The notes below the pieces were generated by a model, which searched no databases, was not told the DNA's origin, and worked only from the letters and a program-made list of their open reading frames with translations. A program made the translations under genes and the position numbers. A DNA stretch of 64,000 nt from Oceanibaculum indicum P24 (GTDB lineage: Bacteria; Pseudomonadota; Alphaproteobacteria; Oceanibaculales; Oceanibaculaceae), in assembly GCF_000299935.1 (NCBI RefSeq), contig NZ_AMRL01000012.1:1-64000 (forward strand), written 5' to 3'. Below are positions 48,749 through 58,350 of the stretch, piece after piece (position 1 is the first letter of the stretch; each line of letters starts with the position of its first letter).

Positions 48749-50062
48749 TCAACCGATCAGCTTCGACAGGGCGGAATCGATGGAGAGTTCCTGCTTTTCG
48801 CCAGTGCGGCGGTTCTTGATCTCGACCATGCCGTTCTGCAGGCCGCGCGGGCCGACCACCAGCTGCCAGGGCAGACCGATCAGATCCATGGTGGCGAGCT
48901 TCGGCCCCGGTCGCTCGTCGCGGTCGTCATACAGCACCTCAACGCCGGCGGCGTTCAGCTTGGCGTAGAGATCGTCACAGGCACGCGTGCAATCGGCATC
49001 GCCGGCCTTCAGATTGACCAGCCCGACCTTGAAGGGCGCCACCGATTCCGGCCAGATGATGCCGGCCTCGTCATGGCTGGCCTCGATGATGCCGCCGACC
49101 AGACGCGACACGCCGATGCCGTAGCTGCCCATATGTACCGGCCCGGTGGAGCCGTCGGGCATCTGCACCTCGGCCTTCAGCGGCTCGGAATATTTGCTGG
49201 CGAAATAGAAGATATGGCCGACCTCGATGCCGCGCGTCTCGATCAGCTCGGAAGCCGGCACCGGGCAGTCCGCCGGCACATGCTTCTCGTCGGTCGCGGC
49301 GTACAGGCTGGTGAACTTGTCCACCACCGGCTGCAGGTCGCCCTCGAAATCCACCTCGATGCCGGAAATGCCGAGGTCCATCCAGCCCTTGTGGCAAAAC
49401 ACCTGGCTCTCCCCGGTCTCCGCCAGGATGATGAATTCATGGCTCATATCGCCGCCGATCGGGCCGGTATCGGCAGCCATCGGGATCGCCTTCAGCCCCA
49501 GCCTGTCGAAGGTGCGCAAGTAAGCCACGAACATCTTGTTGTAGGCGCGCTTGGCACCCTCATAATCCACATCGAAGGAATAGGCGTCCTTCATCAGGAA
49601 TTCGCGCCCGCGCATCACGCCGAAACGCGGCCGCACCTCGTCGCGGAACTTCCACTGGATGTGGTAGAGCATGCGTGGCAGGTCCTTGTAGGACCGCACG
49701 GAGGACCGGAAGATTTCGGTGATCTGCTCCTCGTTGGTCGGGCCATACAGCATCTCGCGGTCGTGCCGGTCCTTGATGCGCAGCATCTCCTTGCCATAGC
49801 CGTCATAGCGTCCGCTCTGGCGCCACAGATCGGCCGACTGGATGGTCGGCATCAGCATTTCCTGCGCGCCGGCGGCATCCTGCTCCTCGCGCACCACCTG
49901 CTCGATCTTCTGCAGTACCTTGAAGCCCATCGGCAGCCAGGAATAGATGCCGGCACTGGCCTGGCGCACCATGCCGGCGCGCAGCATCAGCCGGTGCGAG
50001 GCAATCTGCGCCTCGGCGGGCGTTTCCTTCAGGATCGGCAGAAAGTAGGCGGAAAGACGCAT
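48749..50062 (-). CDS. proS: Prolyl-tRNA synthetase (short form without editing insertion)
   Basis: A class II synthetase that charges tRNA-Pro. The 437-residue chain has motif 1 ([20 protein letters not shown]), motif 2 ([32 protein letters not shown]) and motif 3 ([20 protein letters not shown]), then the anticodon-binding domain with [23 protein letters not shown]. At this length it lacks the roughly 180-residue INS editing domain of E. coli ProRS, as is normal for alphaproteobacteria, where free-standing YbaK-like deacylases usually clear Ala-tRNA-Pro. It leads the proS-lolCD group. Confidence 0.95.
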   Translation of the reverse strand: MRLSAYFLPILKETPAEAQIASHRLMLRAGMVRQASAGIYSWLPMGFKVLQKIEQVVREEQDAAGAQEMLMPTIQSADLWRQSGRYDGYGKEMLRIKDRHDREMLYGPTNEEQITEIFRSSVRSYKDLPRMLYHIQWKFRDEVRPRFGVMRGREFLMKDAYSFDVDYEGAKRAYNKMFVAYLRTFDRLGLKAIPMAADTGPIGGDMSHEFIILAETGESQVFCHKGWMDLGISGIEVDFEGDLQPVVDKFTSLYAATDEKHVPADCPVPASELIETRGIEVGHIFYFASKYSEPLKAEVQMPDGSTGPVHMGSYGIGVSRLVGGIIEASHDEAGIIWPESVAPFKVGLVNLKAGDADCTRACDDLYAKLNAAGVEVLYDDRDERPGPKLATMDLIGLPWQLVVGPRGLQNGMVEIKNRRTGEKQELSIDSALSKLIG

Positions 50063-50240
50063 GGAATCCCTCTGACAGGCGAATGGCGGCTAGCTAACCG
50101 CCGTTTATGGCACGACGGCGGCAGACTTTAGGGAAAGCGCGGGGGGATGTCTATTGGAGCCTCCATTGCCAGGAGGCCATCGCTTTACCTCTCCACCAGA
50201 GCCGCCTAATATCCGACTGTACAGCCCAATGAGACTCCGC

Positions 50241-50492
50241 ATGCCCACAACAGACTCGCCTGAAGCGCTGGTGCTCGATCTGGTGGAATGGGTTGCGCTG
50301 GCACCGCGCCCCTATGGCGAGGCCATCGAGGCCTGGCGCACATCCTGCCCGCGCCTGACCGTTTGGGAAGATGCCGCCGATCAGGGACTGGTCCGGCGGA
50401 TAAAAAGTGACACAGGCGAGAATCTGCTGGTAGCGACGGAACAGGGCCTCCTCCTGCTGAAGGCAAAACGCGGCGGCTGGCCAGAACGGTGA
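50241..50492 (+). CDS. Small conserved-looking alphaproteobacterial hypothetical protein
   Basis: An 83-residue soluble protein. I start it at the ATG at 50241 (MPTTDSPEALVLDLVEWVAL); the frame is open upstream to 50154 but that stretch is Pro-rich and runs close to the proS start region. The order ALVLDLVEWVA, PRPYGEAIEAWRTSCPRLTVWEDAADQGLV and a closing beta hairpin (ENLLVATEQGLLLLKAK) suggests a small winged-helix-like fold, and I recall such short proteins in this class without an assigned role. It is divergent from proS and convergent with the chemoreceptor gene. No function is claimed. Confidence 0.68.
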   Translation: MPTTDSPEALVLDLVEWVALAPRPYGEAIEAWRTSCPRLTVWEDAADQGLVRRIKSDTGENLLVATEQGLLLLKAKRGGWPER

Positions 50493-50547
50493 ACGAGGCG
50501 CGGCTCGCCCGATAGGCTGACAGCCGCGCCCGTAGTCAGGCGATTGA

Positions 50548-52050
50548 TCACATTGCCCGGACATTCACCAGGAAGGCATCAACGCGGTCGCGCAGCGCAT
50601 CGGCCTGGCCGTTCAGGTCCCGCGCGGTGATCAGGAGATCATTGGAGGAGCGCCCTGTATCCTCCGCCGCAAGGGTCACGCCGTTGATGTTGCTGGCAAT
50701 CTCGCGGGTGGCGGCAGACTGCTCCTCGACCGCGCCGGAGATCGAGCTGGAAATGCCACTCACCTGACCAATGATCTCGCCGATCTGACGAATGGCTGAT
50801 GCCGTGGCGCCGCTGGAATCCTGGATTTCCTGAATCTGCTGGGCGATTTCGTCGGTTGCCCTGGCGGTCTGGGTGGCGAGGCTCTTCACCTCGGAGGCGA
50901 CAACGGCAAAGCCCTTGCCGGCTTCCCCTGCCCGCGCCGCCTCGATGGTCGCGTTCAGCGCCAGCAGGTTGGTCTGGGCCGCGATGTCGCTGATGATCTG
51001 CGTCACGTCGCCGATCTTCTGCGCCGCATTGACCAGGGCGTTGACCATAGCCTCGGAGCGCCGGGCCTCTTCAACCGCATTGCCGATAACCGTCGATGAG
51101 TCGGATATCTGCCGGGAAATCTCCTGCACGGAACTCGCAAGCTCGTCCGCGGCAGCGGCCACCATCGCGGACTGCTGGTTGGATTGTTCGGCGGCAGCGG
51201 CCATGGTCTGCGCGGACCCTTCCATGCCGCCGGCGGAATTCGCCAGCTCGGAAACCAGGCTCAGCACCCCGCTCTCGAAGTCAGCGGCAAGCTGCGCGTT
51301 CTCCTGCTTCCGGGGGGTCAGGTCCGTCGCAAACTTGACCACCTTGAAGGGGCGCCCATAGGCATCAAGGATCGGGTTGTAGCTGGCTTCCAGCCAGATA
51401 TCCTTACCGCCCTTGCCGAGACGCTTGAACTGCCCGGCGACATATTCACCGCGCCCAAGCTTGGCCCAGAAGGCACGGTAATCGGCGCTTTCGCGCACAC
51501 CCGATTCAGCGAACATGGAATGGTGCTTGCCGGCAACCTCTTCGAGCCGGTAGCCCATCACCTTCAGGAAATTCTCGTTGGCGGTGATGATCGTGCCATC
51601 CAGCTCGAACTCGATGACCGCCTGGGAGCGGTTCAGCGCTTCCAGCTTTCCCGTCATTTCCGCCTGCGCCATCTTCTGGGCAGTGATGTCCGTGGCGTAC
51701 TTCACCACCTTGTAAACTTTCCCGCGCCCGTCCGTCAGAGGGTTGTAGCTGGCCTCCAGCCAGATTTCCTTGCCGCCCTTGGTTAGGCGCCTGAATTGCC
51801 CGGTAGAAAACTCACCGCGCGCCAGCGCCGGCCAGAATCCCTTATAGTTTGCGCTGTCGCGATCCGCGCGCTCCAGAAACATCGAATGATGCTTGCCCTG
51901 GATTTCCTTCAGGCCATAGCCCATGGCCTTCAGGAAATTCTGGTTCGCCGTGATGATGGTACCGTCGGGCGCAAACTCGATGACGGCCTGGGACTTGTCG
52001 AGCGCAGCACATTTTGCGCGCGCGTCGGACGCGCCGCTGGAGAGGAACAT
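50548..52050 (-). CDS. Soluble methyl-accepting chemotaxis protein with tandem PAS domains
   Basis: A 500-residue cytoplasmic chemoreceptor with no membrane helix. Two PAS domains (about 18-130 and 140-250) are near duplicates, sharing [29 protein letters not shown] and IWLEASYNP, so roughly two thirds of positions match by eye. A signalling coiled coil follows, with the receptor tip at [20 protein letters not shown] then [15 protein letters not shown]. This PAS-PAS-MCP layout matches BdlA-type receptors, which sense internal redox or metabolic cues; the ligand here is unknown. No che genes are adjacent. Confidence 0.92.
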   Translation of the reverse strand: MFLSSGASDARAKCAALDKSQAVIEFAPDGTIITANQNFLKAMGYGLKEIQGKHHSMFLERADRDSANYKGFWPALARGEFSTGQFRRLTKGGKEIWLEASYNPLTDGRGKVYKVVKYATDITAQKMAQAEMTGKLEALNRSQAVIEFELDGTIITANENFLKVMGYRLEEVAGKHHSMFAESGVRESADYRAFWAKLGRGEYVAGQFKRLGKGGKDIWLEASYNPILDAYGRPFKVVKFATDLTPRKQENAQLAADFESGVLSLVSELANSAGGMEGSAQTMAAAAEQSNQQSAMVAAAADELASSVQEISRQISDSSTVIGNAVEEARRSEAMVNALVNAAQKIGDVTQIISDIAAQTNLLALNATIEAARAGEAGKGFAVVASEVKSLATQTARATDEIAQQIQEIQDSSGATASAIRQIGEIIGQVSGISSSISGAVEEQSAATREIASNINGVTLAAEDTGRSSNDLLITARDLNGQADALRDRVDAFLVNVRAM

Positions 52051-52131
52051 TCTGGAACTCCGGAAAATCGAACAGGAGGGGGTAGAAAAATAGGATTACT
52101 GTTAGAAGTACGCAGAAGCTCTCCCGTTGGA

Positions 52132-53268
52132 TCACAGCCAGCCGCGTTTTCTGAAGAACCACAGCATGCCGACCGTCAAGCCAAGCATGACGATCATCAC
52201 GGCGGGATAGCCATAGGCCCAGCCCAGCTCCGGCATGTTCAGCCAGCCGGCCGCCGGATCGAAATTCATGCCATAGACGCCGACGATGAAGGTCAGCGGC
52301 ATGAAGATGACGGAAATCACCGCCAGCACGCGGATGATGTCGTTCAGCCGGTTGCTGGTCGCCAGCATCAGCGCGTTCTGCAGTTCGGTCACCACCTCGC
52401 GATAGGTTTCCAGCAAATCCATCAGCTGCACGGTGTGGTCGTAGCTGTCGCGCAGATAGGGCAATGTCTTCTTGCCGATACCCATTTCCTTGTCGCCGCG
52501 CAGCAGCAGGTTCAGCACCTCCCGCTCCGGCCATTGCTGGCGGCGCAGCAACAGGAGATGGCGCTTCATCCGCAGCAGGCGCCGGTTGGCGTCGGCAGGC
52601 GGGTCCTCCAGCAGGTCGGTCTCCAGATCCTCGATCTCCGAACCCATGCGCTCCAGCAGCGGGAATTTGTGATCGACGATCAGGTCGATCAGCGCATAGA
52701 GCAGGTAATCCGGCCCGAGCTGGCGCAGCCGCCCGCCCCTTGTCAGCCGCTCGCGCACTGGCAGGAACAGCCCGTCATCCCCGGCATCGATGCTGATAAC
52801 CAGATTGCCCTTCAGGAACAGGCTGGTCTGGTACAGCCGCAGGTCGACGCCGGAATAATCAACGTGGGTCATCACGACGAACAGATGCTCGTCATAGAGT
52901 TCCACCTTGGGGCGCTGGCCGCCATTCAGCACATCCTCCAGCGCCAGCGGGTGCAGGCCAAGGCTGTCCTGCAGCCGGCGCGCCAGATCGGCATCCGGTG
53001 TGCCGGATATGTGCAGCCAGAAGATCGCCCGGTTTGCGTGCTTGCTTGCCGGCGCTTCCGCTTCCGGCACGCGGGCCGCCGCCTCGGCGGCCTGCGCCAG
53101 CCAGGCCCGGCAATCCTCCGGCGTCACATGGACGGCTTCCTCAACCTTGCTGGAATCGAAGCGCGTGAGGGTCAGCACCGCCTCGCCCGCCGGCTGGTCT
53201 GCCGGCGCGATCAGCGCACCCGGCGATGTTCCGGGAATCTGGTAGCTGGACCCGTAAAGCAGCGCCAT
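52132..53268 (-). CDS. CorA-family divalent cation transporter (ZntB-like)
   Basis: A 378-residue inner-membrane protein of the CorA/ZntB 2-TM-GxN family. A long cytoplasmic N-domain (about 1-310, with LGLHPLALEDVLNGGQRPKVELYDEHLF) forms the funnel. The two C-terminal helices flank the selectivity loop GVYGMNFDP (GMN motif); the tail FFRKRGWL is basic, as expected for the cytoplasmic end. CorA members carry Mg2+, Co2+ or Ni2+, ZntB members Zn2+. The sequence does not decide between them. It stands alone, divergent from the LrgA-type gene. Confidence 0.9.
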   Translation of the reverse strand: MALLYGSSYQIPGTSPGALIAPADQPAGEAVLTLTRFDSSKVEEAVHVTPEDCRAWLAQAAEAAARVPEAEAPASKHANRAIFWLHISGTPDADLARRLQDSLGLHPLALEDVLNGGQRPKVELYDEHLFVVMTHVDYSGVDLRLYQTSLFLKGNLVISIDAGDDGLFLPVRERLTRGGRLRQLGPDYLLYALIDLIVDHKFPLLERMGSEIEDLETDLLEDPPADANRRLLRMKRHLLLLRRQQWPEREVLNLLLRGDKEMGIGKKTLPYLRDSYDHTVQLMDLLETYREVVTELQNALMLATSNRLNDIIRVLAVISVIFMPLTFIVGVYGMNFDPAAGWLNMPELGWAYGYPAVMIVMLGLTVGMLWFFRKRGWL

Positions 53269-53369
53269 GGACTCGTTCCTCCGCTTGCCTCCGTACGCGC
53301 AATGCGGAACGGTAACGGCTGCCGGCGGTTCACCGCAACCGCCTTGGCCCCATCGAAACAGGAGGCTCC

Positions 53370-53738
53370 ATGCTGAACGCCATCACCGCCCTGCTGCTGT
53401 TCCAGCTGATCGGCGAAACCATCGCCCGGCTGGCGGGTCTTCCCCTGCCCGGCCCCGTGATCGGCATGGCGCTGCTGTTCCTGGCGCTGACCCTGCGCGG
53501 CGACCTGCCGGACAACCTGCGCACGACGGCAAGCGGATTGCTGCAGCACCTGTCATTGCTGTTCGTGCCGGCGGGCGTCGGCGTGGTGCTGTATCTGTCG
53601 CTGATTGCCGATCAGTGGGCCGCGATCAGCGTGTCCCTGCTGGTATCCACAGTGGCCACCATCGCGGTCAGCGCGCTGGTGATGCTGGGGTTCGAACGGC
53701 TGAGCGGCCGCCGCAACAAGCCGGAGGGCGGGCAATGA
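53370..53738 (+). CDS. CidA/LrgA family protein (holin-like)
   Basis: A 122-residue membrane protein with four predicted helices (about 5-25, 30-50, 62-82 and 88-110). The start TALLLFQLIGETIARLAGLP and LPGPVIGMALLFLALTLRGD and LLFVPAGVGVVLYL match the CidA/LrgA family. These holin-like proteins influence murein hydrolase export, autolysis and, in some species, pyruvate uptake. A GGAGG RBS lies before the ATG. Its stop overlaps the LrgB-type start (ATGA), so both are made together. Confidence 0.9.
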   Translation: MLNAITALLLFQLIGETIARLAGLPLPGPVIGMALLFLALTLRGDLPDNLRTTASGLLQHLSLLFVPAGVGVVLYLSLIADQWAAISVSLLVSTVATIAVSALVMLGFERLSGRRNKPEGGQ

Positions 53739-54454
53739 ATGCCGATCTCCGCGAAATCTGGGTCTATCTCTCGACGACCCCGCTGCTTGGCCTCACGCTG
53801 ACGCTGATCGCCTATCAGGCCGGTTATTTCGTCTATACGCGGCTGAAGCTATTTCCGCTGGCCAACCCGGTGCTGATCGCCGTGATCCTGCTGGTGGCAC
53901 TGCTCTGGGTCACTGGGACGCCCTACCAGACCTATTTTGACGGTGCGCAGTTCGTGCACTTCCTGCTGGGGCCGGCGACCGTGGCGCTGGCGATCCCGCT
54001 CTACATTCATTTCCAGGCGGTAAAACGGTCGGCGCTCGCCATTATCGCGACCGTCATCGTCGGATCGGCGACCGCGGCGGCAACGACCGTGGGCGTGGCC
54101 TGGGCAATGGGCGCCACGCGGGAGACGCTGCTGTCCATTGCGCCTAAATCCGTCACCATGCCGATTGCCATGGGCATCTCGGAAAAGCTGGGCGGCCTGC
54201 CCTCGCTGACCGCCGTGCTGGTGCTGCTGACCGGCATTGCCGGAGCAATGCTGACGACCTGGACGCTGAACCTGCTGGGAATCCGGGACTGGCGGGCACG
54301 AGGGCTGGCAACCGGAATCGCCGCGCATGGCATCGGCACGGCACGGGCACTTCAGGTAAACGAGGTCGCGGGGGCGTTCGCGAGCCTCGGCATGGGTCTG
54401 AACGCACTGGCACCGGCTGTACTTTTGCCGTTACTGGCGGCGTTGTTCCTTTAG
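53735..54454 (+). CDS. LrgB family membrane protein
   Basis: A 239-residue polytopic protein, partner of the preceding LrgA-type protein. I start it at ATG 53735, overlapping the upstream stop; the much longer open frame upstream is the LrgA region read in another frame. Features include TPLLGLTLTLIAYQAGYFVY, LGPATVALAIPLYIHFQAVKR, LLSIAPKSVTMPIAMGISEKLGGLPSLTA and ARGLATGIAAHGIGTARALQVNEVAGAFASLGMGLN, all characteristic of LrgB. The stop lies one base from the convergent LdtR-like gene's stop, which is unusual spacing and hints at mutual transcriptional interference. Confidence 0.92.
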   Translation: MNADLREIWVYLSTTPLLGLTLTLIAYQAGYFVYTRLKLFPLANPVLIAVILLVALLWVTGTPYQTYFDGAQFVHFLLGPATVALAIPLYIHFQAVKRSALAIIATVIVGSATAAATTVGVAWAMGATRETLLSIAPKSVTMPIAMGISEKLGGLPSLTAVLVLLTGIAGAMLTTWTLNLLGIRDWRARGLATGIAAHGIGTARALQVNEVAGAFASLGMGLNALAPAVLLPLLAALFL

Positions 54455-54455
54455 G

Positions 54456-54932
54456 TCAGCCGGTACCGAGCAGCGAGGAGCGGCCGCGGAAATCCAGCAT
54501 GTCCGCCCAGTAGCGCTCCAGCACCCGGTAGGCCTCGCTGGCCGATTCCAGTGCCTTGGTGCTGCTGATCCCCTTCTCCAGATCTTTAGCGTGACGTTCG
54601 AACATGGCGGCGATGTTCTTGCACAGCGCCAGCCCCTTGTCCGACAGGCGGACCCGGATCGAGCGCCGGTCATGCGGCGACCGCTCCTGGATCAGATAGC
54701 CGTTCTCGACCATCTTCCGAACGTTGTAGGAGACGTTCGAACCGAGGTAATAGCCACGGTTGGTCAACTCGCCGACGGTCAGCTCGTCACTGCCGATATT
54801 GAAGAGAATCAGCGCCTGAACGTTATTAATATCCTCGATGCCGTTGCGGTCCAGCTCGGTCTTTACGACTTCAAGGAATTGGCGATGCAGCCGTTCGATT
54901 AGCTTAATCGCCTCCAGATACGAATCTTTCAC
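54456..54932 (-). CDS. MarR-type winged-helix regulator (LdtR-like)
   Basis: A 158-residue regulator with the MarR fold. Helices MKDSYLEAIKLIERLHRQF and LDRNGIEDINNVQALILFNI precede the winged helix ELTVGELTNRGYYLGSNVSYNVRKMVENGYL and the wing RSPHDRRSIRVRLSDKG, matching LdtR of Liberibacter and Sinorhizobium, which controls L,D-transpeptidase and stress-response genes. The C-terminal 50 residues (EKGISSTKALESASEAYRVL) form the dimer interface. Ligand and targets are not deducible. It faces lrgAB, which is also a cell-wall module, but no direct evidence links them. Confidence 0.8.
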   Translation of the reverse strand: MKDSYLEAIKLIERLHRQFLEVVKTELDRNGIEDINNVQALILFNIGSDELTVGELTNRGYYLGSNVSYNVRKMVENGYLIQERSPHDRRSIRVRLSDKGLALCKNIAAMFERHAKDLEKGISSTKALESASEAYRVLERYWADMLDFRGRSSLLGTG

Positions 54933-55043
54933 AGTATGCTCGCCCCCAGTTGCATGGCGCTTCTCTTAAGCACGCAGTCTATCGACTTTGCTTTCTTTTC
55001 CTTCGCTTAACATACGCCATGTCGTCAACACAATTCGCTTTCA

Positions 55044-55931
55044 CTATGCGCCGCGAAGCATATTGATGATCGCGGAAAAATCCTGCCGATCCTTTCCCTG
55101 GGCGCAAAACAGATTGTAAAGCTGGGCCGCCTCCGCGCCTAGAGGCGTCGAGGCTCCCGACTCCGCGGCAGCCTCCTGTGCCAGCTTCAGATCCTTCAAC
55201 ATCATCGCTGCCGTGAAGCCCGGCTGGTAGCCGCGATTCGCCGGCGAGGTTGGAACCGGACCCGGAACCGGGCAATAGCTGGTCAGCGACCAGCACTGTC
55301 CGGAGGATTTAGACGATATGTCGAACAGCCTTTGATGGTCGAGTCCGAGCTTTTCCGCAAGCGCAAAAGCCTCGGACACGCCGATCATCGAAATGCCGAG
55401 TATCATATTATTGCATATCTTGGCTGCCTGGCCATTACCGGCACCGCCGGCATGTACGACAGTTTTCCCCATCGCTTGGAGGATCGGCCCGGCCCGCTCG
55501 AAGGCCGTGTCGCTGCCGCCAACCATGAATGTCAGCGTGCCGGCCTCGGCTCCACCGGTCCCACCGGAGACCGGCGCGTCCAGCATGTCCATCCCGGCTT
55601 CCTGTGCAGCCGACGCAACCACGCGGGCGCTGGCCACATCAATGGTCGAGCTGTCGATCAGCAGGGCGCCGCGCGGCACGGCACCAAGGATGCCGCCCTC
55701 ATTCTGATAGACCGCGCGGACATGGGCACCGGCCGGCAGCATGGTGACGACCGCCTCCGCTGCCTGCACGGCCTCAGCAAGGCTTGCCGCCGGACGGATA
55801 CCGGCCTTTGCCGCCCGATCCAGATTATCGGCGGCAAGGTCATATCCGGTCACCTCGAAGCCGGCCTTCACCAGATTGGCGGCCATCGGCCCGCCCATAT
55901 TGCCCAGCCCGACAAACCCGATCTTTTTCAT
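55044..55931 (-). CDS. mmsB: 3-hydroxyisobutyrate dehydrogenase
   Basis: An NAD+-dependent beta-hydroxyacid dehydrogenase that oxidises 3-hydroxyisobutyrate to methylmalonate semialdehyde in valine breakdown. The 295-residue protein has the Rossmann motif IGFVGLGNMGGPMAANLVKAG, the substrate site DAPVSGGTGGAEAGTLTFMV, and the catalytic-Lys helix GNGQAAKICNNMILGISMIG. It is the last gene of a three-gene valine operon, behind an acyl-CoA dehydrogenase and 3-hydroxyisobutyryl-CoA hydrolase, which makes the substrate call strong. mmsA is not present in the window. Confidence 0.92.
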   Translation of the reverse strand: MKKIGFVGLGNMGGPMAANLVKAGFEVTGYDLAADNLDRAAKAGIRPAASLAEAVQAAEAVVTMLPAGAHVRAVYQNEGGILGAVPRGALLIDSSTIDVASARVVASAAQEAGMDMLDAPVSGGTGGAEAGTLTFMVGGSDTAFERAGPILQAMGKTVVHAGGAGNGQAAKICNNMILGISMIGVSEAFALAEKLGLDHQRLFDISSKSSGQCWSLTSYCPVPGPVPTSPANRGYQPGFTAAMMLKDLKLAQEAAAESGASTPLGAEAAQLYNLFCAQGKDRQDFSAIINMLRGA

Positions 55932-55991
55932 CGCATCCTCCCGTCCGCCGTTCTTCGTGGCCTGTTTGGCCGATGGCGTTATTGCCAGCGT

Positions 55992-57086
55992 TCAGTCAAA
56001 CCGCAGATCGCCGCCCTCCGGCGCCGCGAAATGTCCTTCGACCAGCTCCTGCGTAACGTCCTGCAGCCGTGCCGGTTGCCATTTCGGCGCATGATCCTTG
56101 TCCACCAGGACGGCGCGGATACCCTCGAAGAAATCATGGCCGCGCATGCAGGCCTGGGTCATGCGGTATTCCATTGCCAGCGCCGCCTCGATGCTAAGGC
56201 CGCGCCCCCGGCGCAGCTGTTCCAGGCTCACGCACATCGAGGTGGGGGAACGATGGGCCAAGGTTTCCAGCGCCTCATGCGCGAAGGCACCGCCCTGCGC
56301 TTCCAGCGCTGCCAGAATCGCCGGCACGCTGTCTTTCTGGAAGCAGATGTCGATAATGGCACGGTTCGCCGCCAGTTTCGGCTGGCCGGCAGCATCGGCG
56401 AAAGACTGCACAATCTTGCGCACGACAGCCTTAGCCGTTCCGGCGGACCAGTCAGCCGCACAGAGCGCCGCCTGCATCTCAGGCAGTTTCGCCTGCGGCA
56501 CGAAATGCGTCGCCATTTCGGTATAGATCGCGTCGGCTGCGTCCAGCCGTGCGCCGGTCAGCGCCAGATAATAGCCGGTCCAGCCGGGGCATTCGTTCAG
56601 GAACCAGCTGCCGCCGACATCGGGAAACAGGCCGATGGCGGTCTCCGGCATGGCGATCATGCTGGTCTCGGTAACGATGCGGAAGGCGCCATGGCGCGAC
56701 AGGCCGACGCCGCCGCCCATGGTGATGCCGTCCAGCAGGGCGATATAGGGCTTGCTGAAATGATGGATGCGGCGGTTCAGCCGGTATTCACTGATGAAGA
56801 AGTCCCGCGACAGCGCGCTGGGCTTGCCGCCATTATCCTCGACGATCGACTTCCACACCGCGCGTACATCACCGCCGGCGCAGAAGGCCTTGCCCCCCTC
56901 GCCCCGGATCAGCACCGCCTTCACCGCCGGGTCCGTCTCCCAGGCGGCGAGCTGCGGATCGAAGGCGCGGATCATCTCCAGGGTCAGCGCGTTCAGAGCC
57001 CTGGGCCGGTTCAGCGAGACAATGCCGACGCCCCCCTCGACCGTGAAGGAAATATCCTGCTGCTGAATGTCCGACGGCTGCGTCAT
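55992..57086 (-). CDS. 3-hydroxyisobutyryl-CoA hydrolase (HIBCH type)
   Basis: An enoyl-CoA hydratase/isomerase-superfamily thioesterase that releases 3-hydroxyisobutyrate from its CoA ester. The 364-residue length and motifs GEGGKAFCAGGDVRAVW, LLDGITMGGGVGLSRHG, ETAIGLFPDVGGSWFL and GYYLALTGARLDAADAIYTEMAT are typical of HIBCH rather than crotonases, which are shorter. The Glu in AMPETAIGLFPD is the expected catalytic residue. Its context between acyl-CoA dehydrogenase and mmsB fits the valine pathway. Confidence 0.92.
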   Translation of the reverse strand: MTQPSDIQQQDISFTVEGGVGIVSLNRPRALNALTLEMIRAFDPQLAAWETDPAVKAVLIRGEGGKAFCAGGDVRAVWKSIVEDNGGKPSALSRDFFISEYRLNRRIHHFSKPYIALLDGITMGGGVGLSRHGAFRIVTETSMIAMPETAIGLFPDVGGSWFLNECPGWTGYYLALTGARLDAADAIYTEMATHFVPQAKLPEMQAALCAADWSAGTAKAVVRKIVQSFADAAGQPKLAANRAIIDICFQKDSVPAILAALEAQGGAFAHEALETLAHRSPTSMCVSLEQLRRGRGLSIEAALAMEYRMTQACMRGHDFFEGIRAVLVDKDHAPKWQPARLQDVTQELVEGHFAAPEGGDLRFD

Positions 57087-57108
57087 CTTCTGTCCCGACT
57101 GTTCATGT

Positions 57109-58254
57109 CTATTGATTGCTGTTCAGTATCTGGCGGGAAATGATGACCCGCATGATTTCGTTGGTACCTTCGAGGATTTGGTGAACCCGCAGGTCCCGCA
57201 GGATGCGCTCGACCGGATAATCCCGAATATATCCATAGCCACCATGAATCTGCAGCGCCTCGTTGCAGACGGCGAACCCGGCATCGGTGGCAAACCTTTT
57301 GGCCATGGCCGCGTGCAGCGTGGCTTCCGGATCGCCGCGATCCAGCGAGGAGGCCGCGCGATGCACCATCAGACGCGCGGCATCCAGTTCCGTCGCCATG
57401 TCAGCCAGCTTGAACTGCAGCACCTGGAACTCGCCCAGCTTGCGGCCGAACTGGGTGCGCACCTGCATGTGCTCGCGCGCTGCCTGCAGCGCCGCACGGG
57501 CACCGCCCAGCGAGCAGGCACCGATATTGATTCGTCCGCCATCCAGCCCCTTCATGGCGATATTGAACCCCTCGCCTTCCGCGCCCAGCCGGTTGGCGGC
57601 CGGCACACGGCATTCCTCGAAGATCACGGCGCGGGTCGGCTGGCTATTCCAGCCCATCTTGCGTTCCTTCTGGCCGAAGGACAGGCCGGGCGTCCCCTTC
57701 TCGACCACGAGGCAGGAAATGCCCTTCGGCCCGGCCTCGCCGGTGCGGACCATCACGACATAGATGTCGCTGTCGCCGCCGCCCGAAATGAAGGCCTTGG
57801 AACCATTCAGCACATAATGATCGCCATCGAGGACCGCGCGGGTCTTCAGCGAGGCGGCATCCGATCCCGCCCCCGGCTCCGTCAGGCAATAGCTGGCGAA
57901 ATGCTCCATCGTCAGGAGTTTTGGCAGGAAGCGCGCCCGCTGCGCATCGTTGCCGAAGCGGTCGATCATCCAGGACGCCATATTGTGGATCGAGATATAG
58001 GCCGCCGTGGAAACGCAGCCCGTGGCCAGTTCCTCGAAGATCAGCGCGGCATCAAGCCGGCCAAGGCCGCTGCCGCCATGGTCCTCGCCGCAATAGATGC
58101 CGGCGAAACCGAGACTCGCCGCCTCGCGCAGGCAATTGACAGGAAATATCTGCTGTTCGTCCCATTCCGCCGCCGATGGGGCCATCCGCTCCAGGGCGAA
58201 TTGCCGCGCCGTCTCCTGGATGAGGCGCTGATCGTCATCGAGCAGAAAATTCAT
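57109..58254 (-). CDS. Isobutyryl-CoA dehydrogenase-like acyl-CoA dehydrogenase
   Basis: An FAD-dependent acyl-CoA dehydrogenase expected to oxidise isobutyryl-CoA to methacrylyl-CoA. The ATG at 58254 ([20 protein letters not shown]) gives 381 residues; the longer open frame adds 19 basic, Pro-rich residues without homology. The family signatures are [27 protein letters not shown] and [17 protein letters not shown] followed by [16 protein letters not shown], where the glutamate is the catalytic base. Position upstream of HIBCH and mmsB makes the branched-chain substrate likely. A methacrylyl-CoA hydratase gene is missing from the trio. Confidence 0.9.
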   Translation of the reverse strand: MNFLLDDDQRLIQETARQFALERMAPSAAEWDEQQIFPVNCLREAASLGFAGIYCGEDHGGSGLGRLDAALIFEELATGCVSTAAYISIHNMASWMIDRFGNDAQRARFLPKLLTMEHFASYCLTEPGAGSDAASLKTRAVLDGDHYVLNGSKAFISGGGDSDIYVVMVRTGEAGPKGISCLVVEKGTPGLSFGQKERKMGWNSQPTRAVIFEECRVPAANRLGAEGEGFNIAMKGLDGGRINIGACSLGGARAALQAAREHMQVRTQFGRKLGEFQVLQFKLADMATELDAARLMVHRAASSLDRGDPEATLHAAMAKRFATDAGFAVCNEALQIHGGYGYIRDYPVERILRDLRVHQILEGTNEIMRVIISRQILNSNQ

Positions 58255-58350
58255 GGGCGGACGCCCCCCAGATGCTTTTGGGCGCTCTTCGGGCGCTTTT
58301 CGCCGGATCATACGGGCGCGTGACTGGCTGTCAATCCGGCGCCATGCCGC

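Noticed and set aside
53267..53734. 395-residue fusion frame through lrgA into lrgB
   Set aside because: The first 156 codons are lrgA read out of frame with Pro/Arg-rich composition; the ATGA overlap at 53735 gives a normal LrgB.
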